Made by a program: the position numbers and the translations under genes. The notes beneath the pieces were generated by a model. The model was not told the DNA's origin and did no database searches. It worked only from the letters and a program-made list of their open reading frames with translations. DNA of 5,117 nucleotides from Gammaproteobacteria bacterium (lineage in GTDB: Bacteria; Pseudomonadota; Gammaproteobacteria; Steroidobacterales; SZUA-146), in assembly GCA_003228965.1 (NCBI GenBank), contig QIGP01000364.1, positions 1 through 5,117 on the forward strand, read 5' to 3'. Of the stretch, positions 1 to 5,117 are shown in pieces. Numbering within the stretch: the stretch's first letter is position 1; every line of letters starts with the position of its first letter.

Positions 1-109
1 CATGTCCATAAACAGACTGGTAGGAATTGGGACCGGGCTCGTTTCTTTCGCCTGGGGGGCAAACGCGCGCAAACTACGCCGTCAGATTCAAACCCGGCCC
101 CAAATTTAA
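1..109 (+). CDS. C-terminal end of an unidentified (probably membrane) protein, 5' end outside the window
   Basis: An open frame (codons starting at position 2) runs in from the left edge and stops at TAA 107-109. The 35 visible residues fall into a Gly-rich hydrophobic stretch (LVGIGTGLVSFAWGANA) followed by a strongly basic, polar tail (RKLRRQIQTRPQI). That layout is typical of a last transmembrane helix with a positively charged cytoplasmic end. An ATG lies at 2-4, but no upstream sequence is present to judge a ribosome binding site, so it may be an internal Met and the gene probably starts outside the window. The stop lies 17 bp from the stop of the convergent lipoprotein gene, a normal tail-to-tail arrangement. 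I do not recognise the family. The reading rests on the sensible composition of a short fragment, so chance remains possible. Confidence 0.5.
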   Translation, partial: MSINRLVGIGTGLVSFAWGANARKLRRQIQTRPQI

Positions 110-126
110 CCGGTAGTGGCGTAAAA

Positions 127-609
127 CTAGTGGTTGCGACCAGCTTCGTCAGCAGCCTTTTTAGCTTTATCCATCATGTCGCTTGTGGCTTCTTTGGTTT
201 TATCTATGCCGTCTTTAGCCATGTCAGACGTTTTGTCCAAAGTTGCGTTGCCAGCTTCTTTAGCTTTGTCCATAGCGTTACTGCCAGCGTCCATCGCTGC
301 GTTACCTACGTCTTTAGCGGCGTCGACAGTGGCATTACCCGCGTCTTTGGCAGCGTCCATCGTGGCGCTACCGGCGTCTTTAGCAGCATCCATCGTGGCG
401 TTGCCTGCGTCTTTAGCGGCGTCCATGGTCGCGTTGCCCGCGTCTTTGGCTTTGTCCATCGCGTCGCCGCCAACGTCTTTGACTTTGTCCAACATGCTGC
501 CTGCTGATTCAGCGGCTGAGTCGGTCGCGTTTGTGGCGTCGTCTTTGCTACAACCTGCGATGCCCATTGTTGCAATCATGACGGTTGCCGTTAATGTTGC
601 TAGTCTCAT
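127..609 (-). CDS. Small lipoprotein made of 11-residue LEA-like repeats
   Basis: This encodes 160 residues. Residues 1-20 are a lipoprotein signal peptide: a short basic start (MRL), a hydrophobic core, and a lipobox IAGC with the lipidated Cys at 20. Ser at +2 rather than Asp favours outer-membrane sorting by the Lol system. Residues 21-39 are a polar Ala/Ser/Asp linker. Residues 40-156 are ten 11-residue units plus one 7-residue unit, with consensus MDAAKDAGNAT, ending in GRNH. The T-x-x-A-A-K-D/E register resembles group 3 LEA (LEA_4) repeats, which are disordered in water and form amphipathic helices on drying or at membranes. A role in osmotic or desiccation protection, or as an envelope spacer, is inference. 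The ATG (607-609) follows a GGGGAAAG sequence (614-621) at 4 nt. The gene is divergent from the antiporter gene. Frames antisense to it are open only because of the repeat. Confidence 0.85.
   Translation of the reverse strand: MRLATLTATVMIATMGIAGCSKDDATNATDSAAESAGSMLDKVKDVGGDAMDKAKDAGNATMDAAKDAGNATMDAAKDAGSATMDAAKDAGNATVDAAKDVGNAAMDAGSNAMDKAKEAGNATLDKTSDMAKDGIDKTKEATSDMMDKAKKAADEAGRNH
142..492 (-). repeat. 33-bp tandem repeat array within the lipoprotein gene
   Basis: On the plus strand the hexamer GTCTTT (antisense of Lys-Asp codons) recurs at 310, 343, 376, 409, 442 and 475, exactly 33 bp apart. Six regular units cover 295-492. A 21-bp unit (274-294, residues MDAGSNA) follows, then four more diverged 33-bp units at 142-273. 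The copies differ mostly at third codon positions and by conservative residue changes (Ala/Lys at position 3, Met/Val/Leu/Ile at position 1). This indicates old duplications kept under protein-level selection rather than a fresh slippage product. All units are multiples of 3, so gain or loss of a copy keeps the frame. Confidence 0.9.
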
Positions 610-613
610 GAAT

Positions 614-621
614 CTTTCCCC
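614..621 (-). promoter_or_regulatory. Ribosome binding site of the lipoprotein gene
   Basis: Read on the minus strand this is GGGGAAAG, a purine-rich, imperfect Shine-Dalgarno sequence that ends 4 nt before the ATG at 609. It supports the start that also gives a complete signal peptide. Confidence 0.5.
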
Positions 622-680
622 ATACTGGTGTGTGTTTTGATTGTGCGTAGTCTAATTGAAACAGGCATTTCCACACCTAC

Positions 681-698
681 ACATTTGGTAAACATTTG
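681..698. promoter_or_regulatory. Possible regulator site: two ACATTTG direct repeats one helical turn apart
   Basis: ACATTTG occurs at 681-687 and again at 692-698, an 11-bp period that would put both copies on the same face of the helix. The central GGTAAAC lies between them. The position, midway between two divergent genes, suits an operator. No known regulator consensus is recognised, and a repeat this short can arise by chance. Confidence 0.2.
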
Positions 699-725
699 TA
701 GCAGTCTGGTGGGTATTTCTATGAA
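696..725 (+). promoter_or_regulatory. Weak sigma-70-like promoter candidate for the antiporter operon
   Basis: TTGTAG (696-701) and TATGAA (720-725) are separated by 18 bp. They match the TTGACA/TATAAT consensus at three and four positions. Location and orientation fit transcription of the operon starting at 800, but the match is poor and there is no extended -10. Confidence 0.2.
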
Positions 726-799
726 CTCGTCGCTTTTCTTACATCCGACGTCGCAGGATCGCCCCAGGTGGCCAGATTGAGTCGAAGGCCGCCATCACC

Positions 800-2032
800 A
801 TGAACATTGTCGACATAGTCGTATCCTTTAGTTTATTGCTTCTATTGGCATTAGTGGCCATGCCGGTGTCCAGGCTATTACGCCTGCCGTTGGGCGGTGT
901 ATTGGTCGTTTCGGGGTTCGCCGTGTCGGAGTTGGTGGTCTTTCTGGGTTACGACACGGGACTTCGCTGGAGTAGCTTTCGCGACCTGGTTCTATATGTA
1001 CTGTTACCGGTGTTGGTGTTTTCGGCCGCTCTTCGGGTAGACACTGGTAGTTTGCGCCGATATTTGGCAGCCACGCTTGCGTTGTCGCTGCCGCTACTAC
1101 TTGTTGCGACGGGCTTGTGCGCTGTTCTTCTTTACGTGTTCGTCGGCCACCCGACGGGCTTTCCGTGGATTGCCGCCGCCATTGCCGCGTCGCTTTTTGT
1201 GGCCACCGATTCGCTGGTAATCTCCGAGATTCTCGACCGCTGCAATGTACCGGCGCCGGTGACCACCTTGCTGGAAGGAGAGGGCGCGTTTGGCGACGCT
1301 ATTGCAGTCGCTCTGTACGCATCACTCATTGCGTTCGCGCTTGCGATGGACGGAGACACTTCTTCTCTACTGGGTGAAACGACGCTGCTGTTCTTGTGGG
1401 CTGTTGGAGCGGGGGCGGCTACCGGTTGGGTAGTCGCCTGGCTCATGTTGCGTCTTGGCTGGCAGAAGCTCCGCGATATGACACAGAGTTTGGTGACGTT
1501 AGTGGTCGTGTATGCGATCTATCTCTGTACCGAGATCGTCTTCCAGGCTTCAGGTGTAGTTACACTAATGGTAGTCGGACTGATACTCGGCAATGACTAT
1601 CGAGGGCGGGACCCCAATAGCCAAACCCGATTTACCTATACGCTGTGGAAATTTCTGGGACGGTTGTGTTACGTGCTACTGTTTCTTCTTGTCGGTGTCA
1701 CCATTACGTTGGACATGTTTCAGGAGCGCTGGCTGGTTATGATAATGGCGGTCGGCGCGTTGCTGTTAGCTCGACTTCCCGTCATTTTGTTGTCGCTGCC
1801 GTTACAAAATCGCTTGTTAGGGTCTGATCGACTCAACGGCGTACAAAGTTCACTGCTCTATCTTGGCGGTGTGCGCGGTGCCGTCACACTTGCGCTTGCG
1901 TTGTCATTGCCTGTGGAGTTGGACTACTGGTGGACCATACAGTCCATGGCGTATGGCGTGGTGCTTTTTTCACTATTCGTGCAGGCGCCGTTGGTTGAGT
2001 TTATTGTGAACAGATACAGGAATCAGTTATGA
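800..2032 (+). CDS. CPA1-family (NhaP-type) cation:proton antiporter
   Basis: This 410-residue, very hydrophobic protein has about 12-13 predicted membrane segments and essentially no cytoplasmic C-terminal domain, the usual size for a bacterial CPA1 transporter. It should exchange Na+ (or K+) for H+ across the inner membrane. Family landmarks are ATDS at 135-138 (the TDP motif, Asp137), LEGEG at 158-162 (Glu161), GD at 165-166 (the ion-site Asp166, 29 residues after Asp137 as in NhaP proteins), and GGVRGAVTLALAL at 356-368 (the conserved Arg359 helix). Two positions are odd: Pro of TDP is Ser138, and Asn of the normal Asn-Asp pair is Gly165. The ATG at 800 is preceded by GAAGG (784-788) at an 11-nt spacing, and no better in-frame start exists upstream. 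The stop overlaps the next gene's start. Substrate ion cannot be told from sequence. Confidence 0.88.
   Translation: MNIVDIVVSFSLLLLLALVAMPVSRLLRLPLGGVLVVSGFAVSELVVFLGYDTGLRWSSFRDLVLYVLLPVLVFSAALRVDTGSLRRYLAATLALSLPLLLVATGLCAVLLYVFVGHPTGFPWIAAAIAASLFVATDSLVISEILDRCNVPAPVTTLLEGEGAFGDAIAVALYASLIAFALAMDGDTSSLLGETTLLFLWAVGAGAATGWVVAWLMLRLGWQKLRDMTQSLVTLVVVYAIYLCTEIVFQASGVVTLMVVGLILGNDYRGRDPNSQTRFTYTLWKFLGRLCYVLLFLLVGVTITLDMFQERWLVMIMAVGALLLARLPVILLSLPLQNRLLGSDRLNGVQSSLLYLGGVRGAVTLALALSLPVELDYWWTIQSMAYGVVLFSLFVQAPLVEFIVNRYRNQL
2018..2022 (+). promoter_or_regulatory. Ribosome binding site of the DUF2505 gene, inside the antiporter gene
   Basis: AGGAA lies 6 nt before the ATG at 2029, within the last codons of the antiporter gene. 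It is better placed than the antiporter's own site. Together with the ATGA overlap it fixes the start and suggests translational coupling. Confidence 0.7.
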
Positions 2033-2514
2033 AAATTGTGGCTAAACACGAATACCCTTGCACGAGTCAGGAGTTGTACGACTTGTTTACAAGAAATGGC
2101 TTTCACGCTGATAAATTTACCGCCTGCGGCGCACGAAATATCGAAGTGCTTGAATCGGAAAAGAGTGACGACACGTTTTCGATTACGCTCGACCGTGAAG
2201 TGCCAGCCGACGTGCCAGGTGTGTTGAAGAGTCTGATTGGCGAATGGAATACCATTACCCAAACCGAGGAATGGGAAGACGTTGGCGACAGTGAGTTTAT
2301 TTGCGATTTCGCGTTGAGCACCGAAGGCGTGCCAGTCGACATTAATGGCACGATGAACGTGATGCCGCTCGGCAAGGGCTGTGTGAACCACGTCGAATTG
2401 GACATCACTTCAAGCATTCCTTTGCTCGGTAAAAAACTGGCCCAATTTATTGCCAAAGACGCCGAGAAGACGCTGGGCAAAGAGTTCGACTACATTCTTG
2501 GCGCCGTATCCTGA
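2029..2514 (+). CDS. DUF2505 family protein (SRPBCC/START-like fold)
   Basis: This encodes 161 residues with no signal peptide or membrane helix, so probably cytoplasmic. The order fits DUF2505 (PF10698): an opening strand MKIVAKHEYP (1-10), a helix with the typical S-x-E-x-x-Y-D-L-F pattern (13-20), an antiparallel strand region with Asp/Glu-rich turns (36-58 and 73-127), and a long C-terminal amphipathic helix from about 131 to 158. This is the helix-grip topology of SRPBCC proteins, which bind hydrophobic ligands. The length is normal for the family. No ligand or reaction is known to me, and no catalytic residues are evident. The start overlaps the antiporter stop (ATGA, 2029-2032), so the two are almost certainly cotranscribed and translationally coupled. 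The assignment comes from overall pattern memory, without a profile search. Confidence 0.75.
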   Translation: MKIVAKHEYPCTSQELYDLFTRNGFHADKFTACGARNIEVLESEKSDDTFSITLDREVPADVPGVLKSLIGEWNTITQTEEWEDVGDSEFICDFALSTEGVPVDINGTMNVMPLGKGCVNHVELDITSSIPLLGKKLAQFIAKDAEKTLGKEFDYILGAVS

Positions 2515-2564
2515 GCCACCGAATCGATTCTTCGTTACTCAGAGCTGTTAACGTGGATGTCGCC

Positions 2565-2588
2565 CGCACCTGAAAGGCGCGAGCTTTT
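2565..2588 (+). terminator. Weak candidate terminator after the antiporter/DUF2505 operon
   Basis: CGCACC (2565-2570) and GGCGCG (2576-2581) can form a 6-bp stem with one A-C mismatch around a TGAAA loop, followed three bases later by TTTT (2585-2588). On the minus strand the same stem has a G-U pair instead of the mismatch, but it has no T-run, so it would not serve uvrA well. The stem is short and the T-run small. The 83-bp gap (2515-2597) contains no other feature I can support. Confidence 0.3.
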
Positions 2589-2597
2589 AACGAGCGC

Positions 2598-5117
2598 TTA
2601 TTTGCTGGCGCGTTTGGCCGTGGCTTTTTTCTTCATGCGTTTTTTCGCTGGAGCTTTTTTAGTATTCAACCGAGGTAAGAGCGGACGCAAAAAGTGTCCG
2701 GTGTAAGACCCATTCACAAGAGCAACTTCTTCCGGCGTACCTGCAGCCACAATCTCGCCACCACCGTCGCCACCTTCAGGCCCAAGGTCGACAATCCAGT
2801 CGGCCGTTTTAATCACGTCCAGGTTGTGTTCAATGACAACGACTGTGTTTCCACGGTCGCGCAGTCGTTGCAGTACAACCAGTAGCTGGGCAATGTCGTG
2901 GAAGTGTAGCCCTGTCGTAGGTTCATCCAGTATGTAAAGAGTGTTACCTGTAGCGCGTTTGCTGAGTTCTTTCGACAGTTTTACGCGTTGGGCTTCACCG
3001 CCTGATAGCGTCGTGGCGTTTTGCCCAAGTTCCAGGTAAGTCAGGCCCACGTCTGTCAGCGTTTTGAGTTTGCGTGCAAGCGTCGGTACGTTTTTGAAAA
3101 ACTCAGTCGCGTCTTCAATGGTCATTTTTAGAATTTCGTGGATGTTCTTGCCTTTGTATCTAATCTCCAGTGTTTCTCGGTTGTAGCGTTTGCCTTGACA
3201 GACGTCGCAGGGTACGTACACGTCGGGTAAAAAGTGCATTTCAACGCGTAATACGCCGTCGCCCTGGCAAGCCTCACAGCGCCCGCCTTTCACGTTAAAG
3301 CTAAAGCGGCCTATCTGATAGCCTCTCGTCCTTGCTTCTTGAGTGCCGGCGAACAACTCACGAATGGGTGTGAACAGTCCGGAATAGGTGGCCGGGTTGG
3401 AGCGGGGTGTACGACCAATAGGGCTTTGGCTAATGTCGATAATACGGTCAACCTGCTTCAAACCGTCGACGCCGTCGCAAGGACGAGCGGATACGCTGGA
3501 GTTGTTAAGTTCACGAGCGGCGTGTCGGTAAAGTGTGTCGTTGATGAGCGTTGACTTACCCGAACCTGACACACCTGTAACGCAGGTCATCAGGCCCAGC
3601 GGTATTTGTGCACTAACATTCTTAAGGTTGTTGCCTGTAGCGCCGCGAATGCTGATGATCCTGGACGCGTCGAAAGATGTACGTTTCTCAGGTACCGCAA
3701 TCGAACGTTTACCGCTCAGGTACTGACCGGTGAGGCTGGCCGAATTATTGATGACTTGTTTTGGCGTGCCTTGCGCGACAATTTGCCCGCCGTGCACACC
3801 CGCACCCGGACCTATGTCGAGTACGTAATCGGCGGTAGTGATGGCCTCTTCGTCGTGCTCAACCACGACAACTGTGTTACCTAGGTCGCGCAACCGTATT
3901 AGTGTATTGAGCAGCCGCTGATTGTCGCGCTGGTGAAGGCCAATGGACGGTTCGTCGAGAATGTACATAACGCCTACCAGACCTGAGCCAATTTGACTGG
4001 CGAGTCGGATGCGTTGGGCTTCGCCGCCAGACAGGGTATCGGCGCTGCGGTTGAGCGTTAGATACTCGAGTCCTACGTTGTTCAAGAATGACAAACGATC
4101 GGTAATTTCTTTGACGATTTTAATGGCAACTTCGCCGCGCCAGCCTGGCAATTTCAATGCGTCAAAAAATGCATGGGCTGCGGACACCGACAAGTCGCTC
4201 AGGTCGGTGATAGTGCGGTCGAGCACAAACACGTTACGCGCTGACGGATTCAGGCGCGTGCCTTCACATTCAGGGCAGGCCTGATGGCTCATGAATTTAG
4301 CCAGCTCTTCACGCACTTTGCCCGATTCGGTTTCGCGGTAGCGGCGTTCCATATTTGGCAGAATGCCTTCGAAGTCGTGCTCACGTTTTATACGGTTGCC
4401 GCGACTGTCTCTGTAATCGAATTCGATAATTTCGCCGTCGTTGCCGTACAAAACCAGTTCTCGCACGCTGTCTTCCAATTCTTCAAACGGCGTTTCAATG
4501 TCGAAGTCGTAGTTGTCGGCGAGTCCGTTGATCAGGTGGAAATAGTACGCGTTACGTCGGTCCCAGCCGCGAATAGCGCCGCCAGCCATGCTCAGGTGGC
4601 CGTGTGTGACCACACGTTCCGGGTCGAAAAACTGAATTACGCCAAGACCGTCACATTCGGAGCAGGCGCCAATGGGGCTGTTGAATGAAAACAGGCGTGG
4701 TTCGAGTTCAGTTAAGCTGTAGCCGCAGATGTTGCAGGCAAACTTGTCGGAAAAGACCAGTTTGCCTTCGTCTACACCTTTAATTTCACCGTCCATAGAT
4801 GCGATGCGGGCCACGCCGTCGGCCAACTGCAGCGCCGTTTCAAACGATTCGGCCAAACGCTGTTTTATGTCGGGACGTACTTTGAAGCGATCAACTACGG
4901 CTTCAATGGTGTGTTTTCGGCGCAAGTCGAGTTTCGGTGGGTCGTCAAGTTCGTACACTTCGCCATCAATTCGAGCGCGTACAAAACCTTGCGCCAGAAG
5001 CTGAGCGAGCAGTTGCTCGTGGCGACCTTTGCGGTTCTGGATAACAGGGGCCAGAAGTAACAGTCTTGAGCCCTCTGGCAGCGTTAGCACATGGTCGACC
5101 ATTTGGCTGACCGTCTG
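2598..5117 (-). CDS. uvrA: UvrA, excinuclease ABC subunit A (N-terminus outside the window)
   Basis: UvrA is the dimeric ABC-type ATPase that finds DNA lesions and loads UvrB in nucleotide excision repair. The frame is open to the window edge (upstream residues QTVSQ), so the Met at 5102 is internal. About 125 residues are missing, including the first Walker A. Numbered from that Met, the visible landmarks are: first zinc module C123/C126/C147/C150; first ABC signature LSGGEAQR 357-364, Walker B ILDEP 381-385 and H-loop His416; second Walker [10 protein letters not shown] 510-518; C-terminal zinc module C609/C612/C632/C635; second signature 699-706, Walker B ILDEP 724-728 and His759. All key residues are intact, so it should be active. 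The core ends near LRPLL (805-809), after which there is an extra lysine-rich tail. The stop TAA is at 2598-2600. The gene is convergent with the DUF2505 gene and shows no operon partner here. Confidence 0.98.
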   Translation of the reverse strand, partial: QTVSQMVDHVLTLPEGSRLLLLAPVIQNRKGRHEQLLAQLLAQGFVRARIDGEVYELDDPPKLDLRRKHTIEAVVDRFKVRPDIKQRLAESFETALQLADGVARIASMDGEIKGVDEGKLVFSDKFACNICGYSLTELEPRLFSFNSPIGACSECDGLGVIQFFDPERVVTHGHLSMAGGAIRGWDRRNAYYFHLINGLADNYDFDIETPFEELEDSVRELVLYGNDGEIIEFDYRDSRGNRIKREHDFEGILPNMERRYRETESGKVREELAKFMSHQACPECEGTRLNPSARNVFVLDRTITDLSDLSVSAAHAFFDALKLPGWRGEVAIKIVKEITDRLSFLNNVGLEYLTLNRSADTLSGGEAQRIRLASQIGSGLVGVMYILDEPSIGLHQRDNQRLLNTLIRLRDLGNTVVVVEHDEEAITTADYVLDIGPGAGVHGGQIVAQGTPKQVINNSASLTGQYLSGKRSIAVPEKRTSFDASRIISIRGATGNNLKNVSAQIPLGLMTCVTGVSGSGKSTLINDTLYRHAARELNNSSVSARPCDGVDGLKQVDRIIDISQSPIGRTPRSNPATYSGLFTPIRELFAGTQEARTRGYQIGRFSFNVKGGRCEACQGDGVLRVEMHFLPDVYVPCDVCQGKRYNRETLEIRYKGKNIHEILKMTIEDATEFFKNVPTLARKLKTLTDVGLTYLELGQNATTLSGGEAQRVKLSKELSKRATGNTLYILDEPTTGLHFHDIAQLLVVLQRLRDRGNTVVVIEHNLDVIKTADWIVDLGPEGGDGGGEIVAAGTPEEVALVNGSYTGHFLRPLLPRLNTKKAPAKKRMKKKATAKRASK
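2601..2660 (-). repeat. Lysine-rich pentapeptide repeat tail of UvrA
   Basis: The last 20 residues of UvrA read as four 5-residue units, [20 protein letters not shown], each beginning with a basic pair. In the DNA this leaves three T6 tracts (A6 on the coding strand) at 2625-2630, 2640-2645 and 2655-2660, exactly 15 bp apart. The composition resembles histone H1-like bacterial tails that bind DNA without sequence specificity. That function is inferred here. Confidence 0.7.

Larger units (their letters stand above)
610..799. other. Divergent intergenic region between lipoprotein and antiporter genes
   Basis: These 190 bp must hold the promoters of both divergent genes. No consensus sigma-70 promoter stands out on either strand. 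What can be seen is a pair of ACATTTG direct repeats (681-698), a weak plus-strand -35/-10 candidate (696-725), and a 19-codon open frame at 721-780 upstream of the antiporter gene. I see no strong hairpin and no recognisable riboswitch. Confidence 0.6.

Noticed and set aside
59..80. GCAAACG followed by AAACTACGC resembles the tag-encoding stretch of tmRNA
   Set aside because: The match needs an indel that breaks the tag frame, and no tmRNA 5' or 3' acceptor end or T-arm is found around it. The segment is better explained as codons of the left-edge CDS.
29..101. Imperfect inverted repeat GGGaCCGGG / CCCGGcCCC near the left edge as a terminator
   Set aside because: The arms are about 50 bp apart, both lie inside the left-edge open frame, and no T-run follows.
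130..640. Long plus-strand open frames antisense to the lipoprotein (125 and 168 residues), with SFVHSV-like and ALPASLAAS-like repeats
   Set aside because: They are shadows of the 33-bp repeat, whose in-frame period keeps all frames open. The minus-strand frame has the signal peptide, lipobox and SD.
2103..2480. Minus-strand open frames across the DUF2505 gene
   Set aside because: They have no ribosome binding site or family resemblance. The plus-strand frame has a good SD, operon overlap and a recognisable family.
2533..2553. CGTTA...TAACG inverted repeat in the gap after the DUF2505 gene
   Set aside because: The stem is only 5 bp and A/T-rich, with an 11-base loop and no T-run. It is too weak to call a terminator.
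4284..4688. 134-residue plus-strand open frame inside uvrA
   Set aside because: It is antisense to fully conserved UvrA sequence. Its composition is explained by the complementary codons.
324..5098. GTCGAC occurs about six times in 5.1 kb, more than chance for a random sequence
   Set aside because: The sites fall in unrelated coding contexts with no spacing or flanking conservation. This looks like a local codon and dinucleotide preference rather than a functional motif.

Overview
The window looks like ordinary chromosomal DNA from a gammaproteobacterium. The best evidence is the UvrA protein, which can be followed almost residue for residue against my recollection of the enterobacterial protein. 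An SD-led operon, Lol-type lipoprotein sorting and a DUF2505 protein fit the same picture. Base composition is moderate (roughly half G+C), and I see no transposase, integrase, phage gene, tRNA or CRISPR array.

Layout from left to right: (1) positions 1-109 hold the last codons of a plus-strand gene that enters from outside the window. They encode a hydrophobic segment and a strongly basic tail. (2) Positions 127-609, minus strand and convergent with that gene, encode a small alanine-, lysine- and aspartate-rich lipoprotein. Its mature part is almost entirely 11-residue (33-bp) tandem repeats of LEA group 3 type. (3) Positions 610-799 are a divergent intergenic region with weak regulatory candidates. 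(4) Positions 800-2032 and 2029-2514 are a two-gene plus-strand operon with an ATGA overlap: a CPA1/NhaP-type cation:proton antiporter followed by a DUF2505 (SRPBCC-like) protein. (5) Positions 2515-2597 are a short convergent gap. (6) Positions 2598-5117, minus strand, hold the 3' nine-tenths or so of uvrA. Its N-terminus, with the first Walker A motif, lies beyond the right edge.

The genes do not form one obvious pathway. The antiporter (pH, Na+ or K+ homeostasis) and the LEA-like lipoprotein (possible osmotic or desiccation protection) are transcribed divergently from a shared 190-bp region. This would suit a salt or osmotic stress theme, but that is inference from content and position only. 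UvrA is the damage-recognition ATPase of nucleotide excision repair and appears to be an unrelated neighbour.

I found no convincing new multi-gene system. The points most worth a second look are the hendecad-repeat lipoprotein with its single 7-residue unit, the Gly-Asp in place of the usual Asn-Asp in the antiporter ion site, the translationally coupled antiporter/DUF2505 pair, and the lysine-rich pentapeptide-repeat tail of UvrA.
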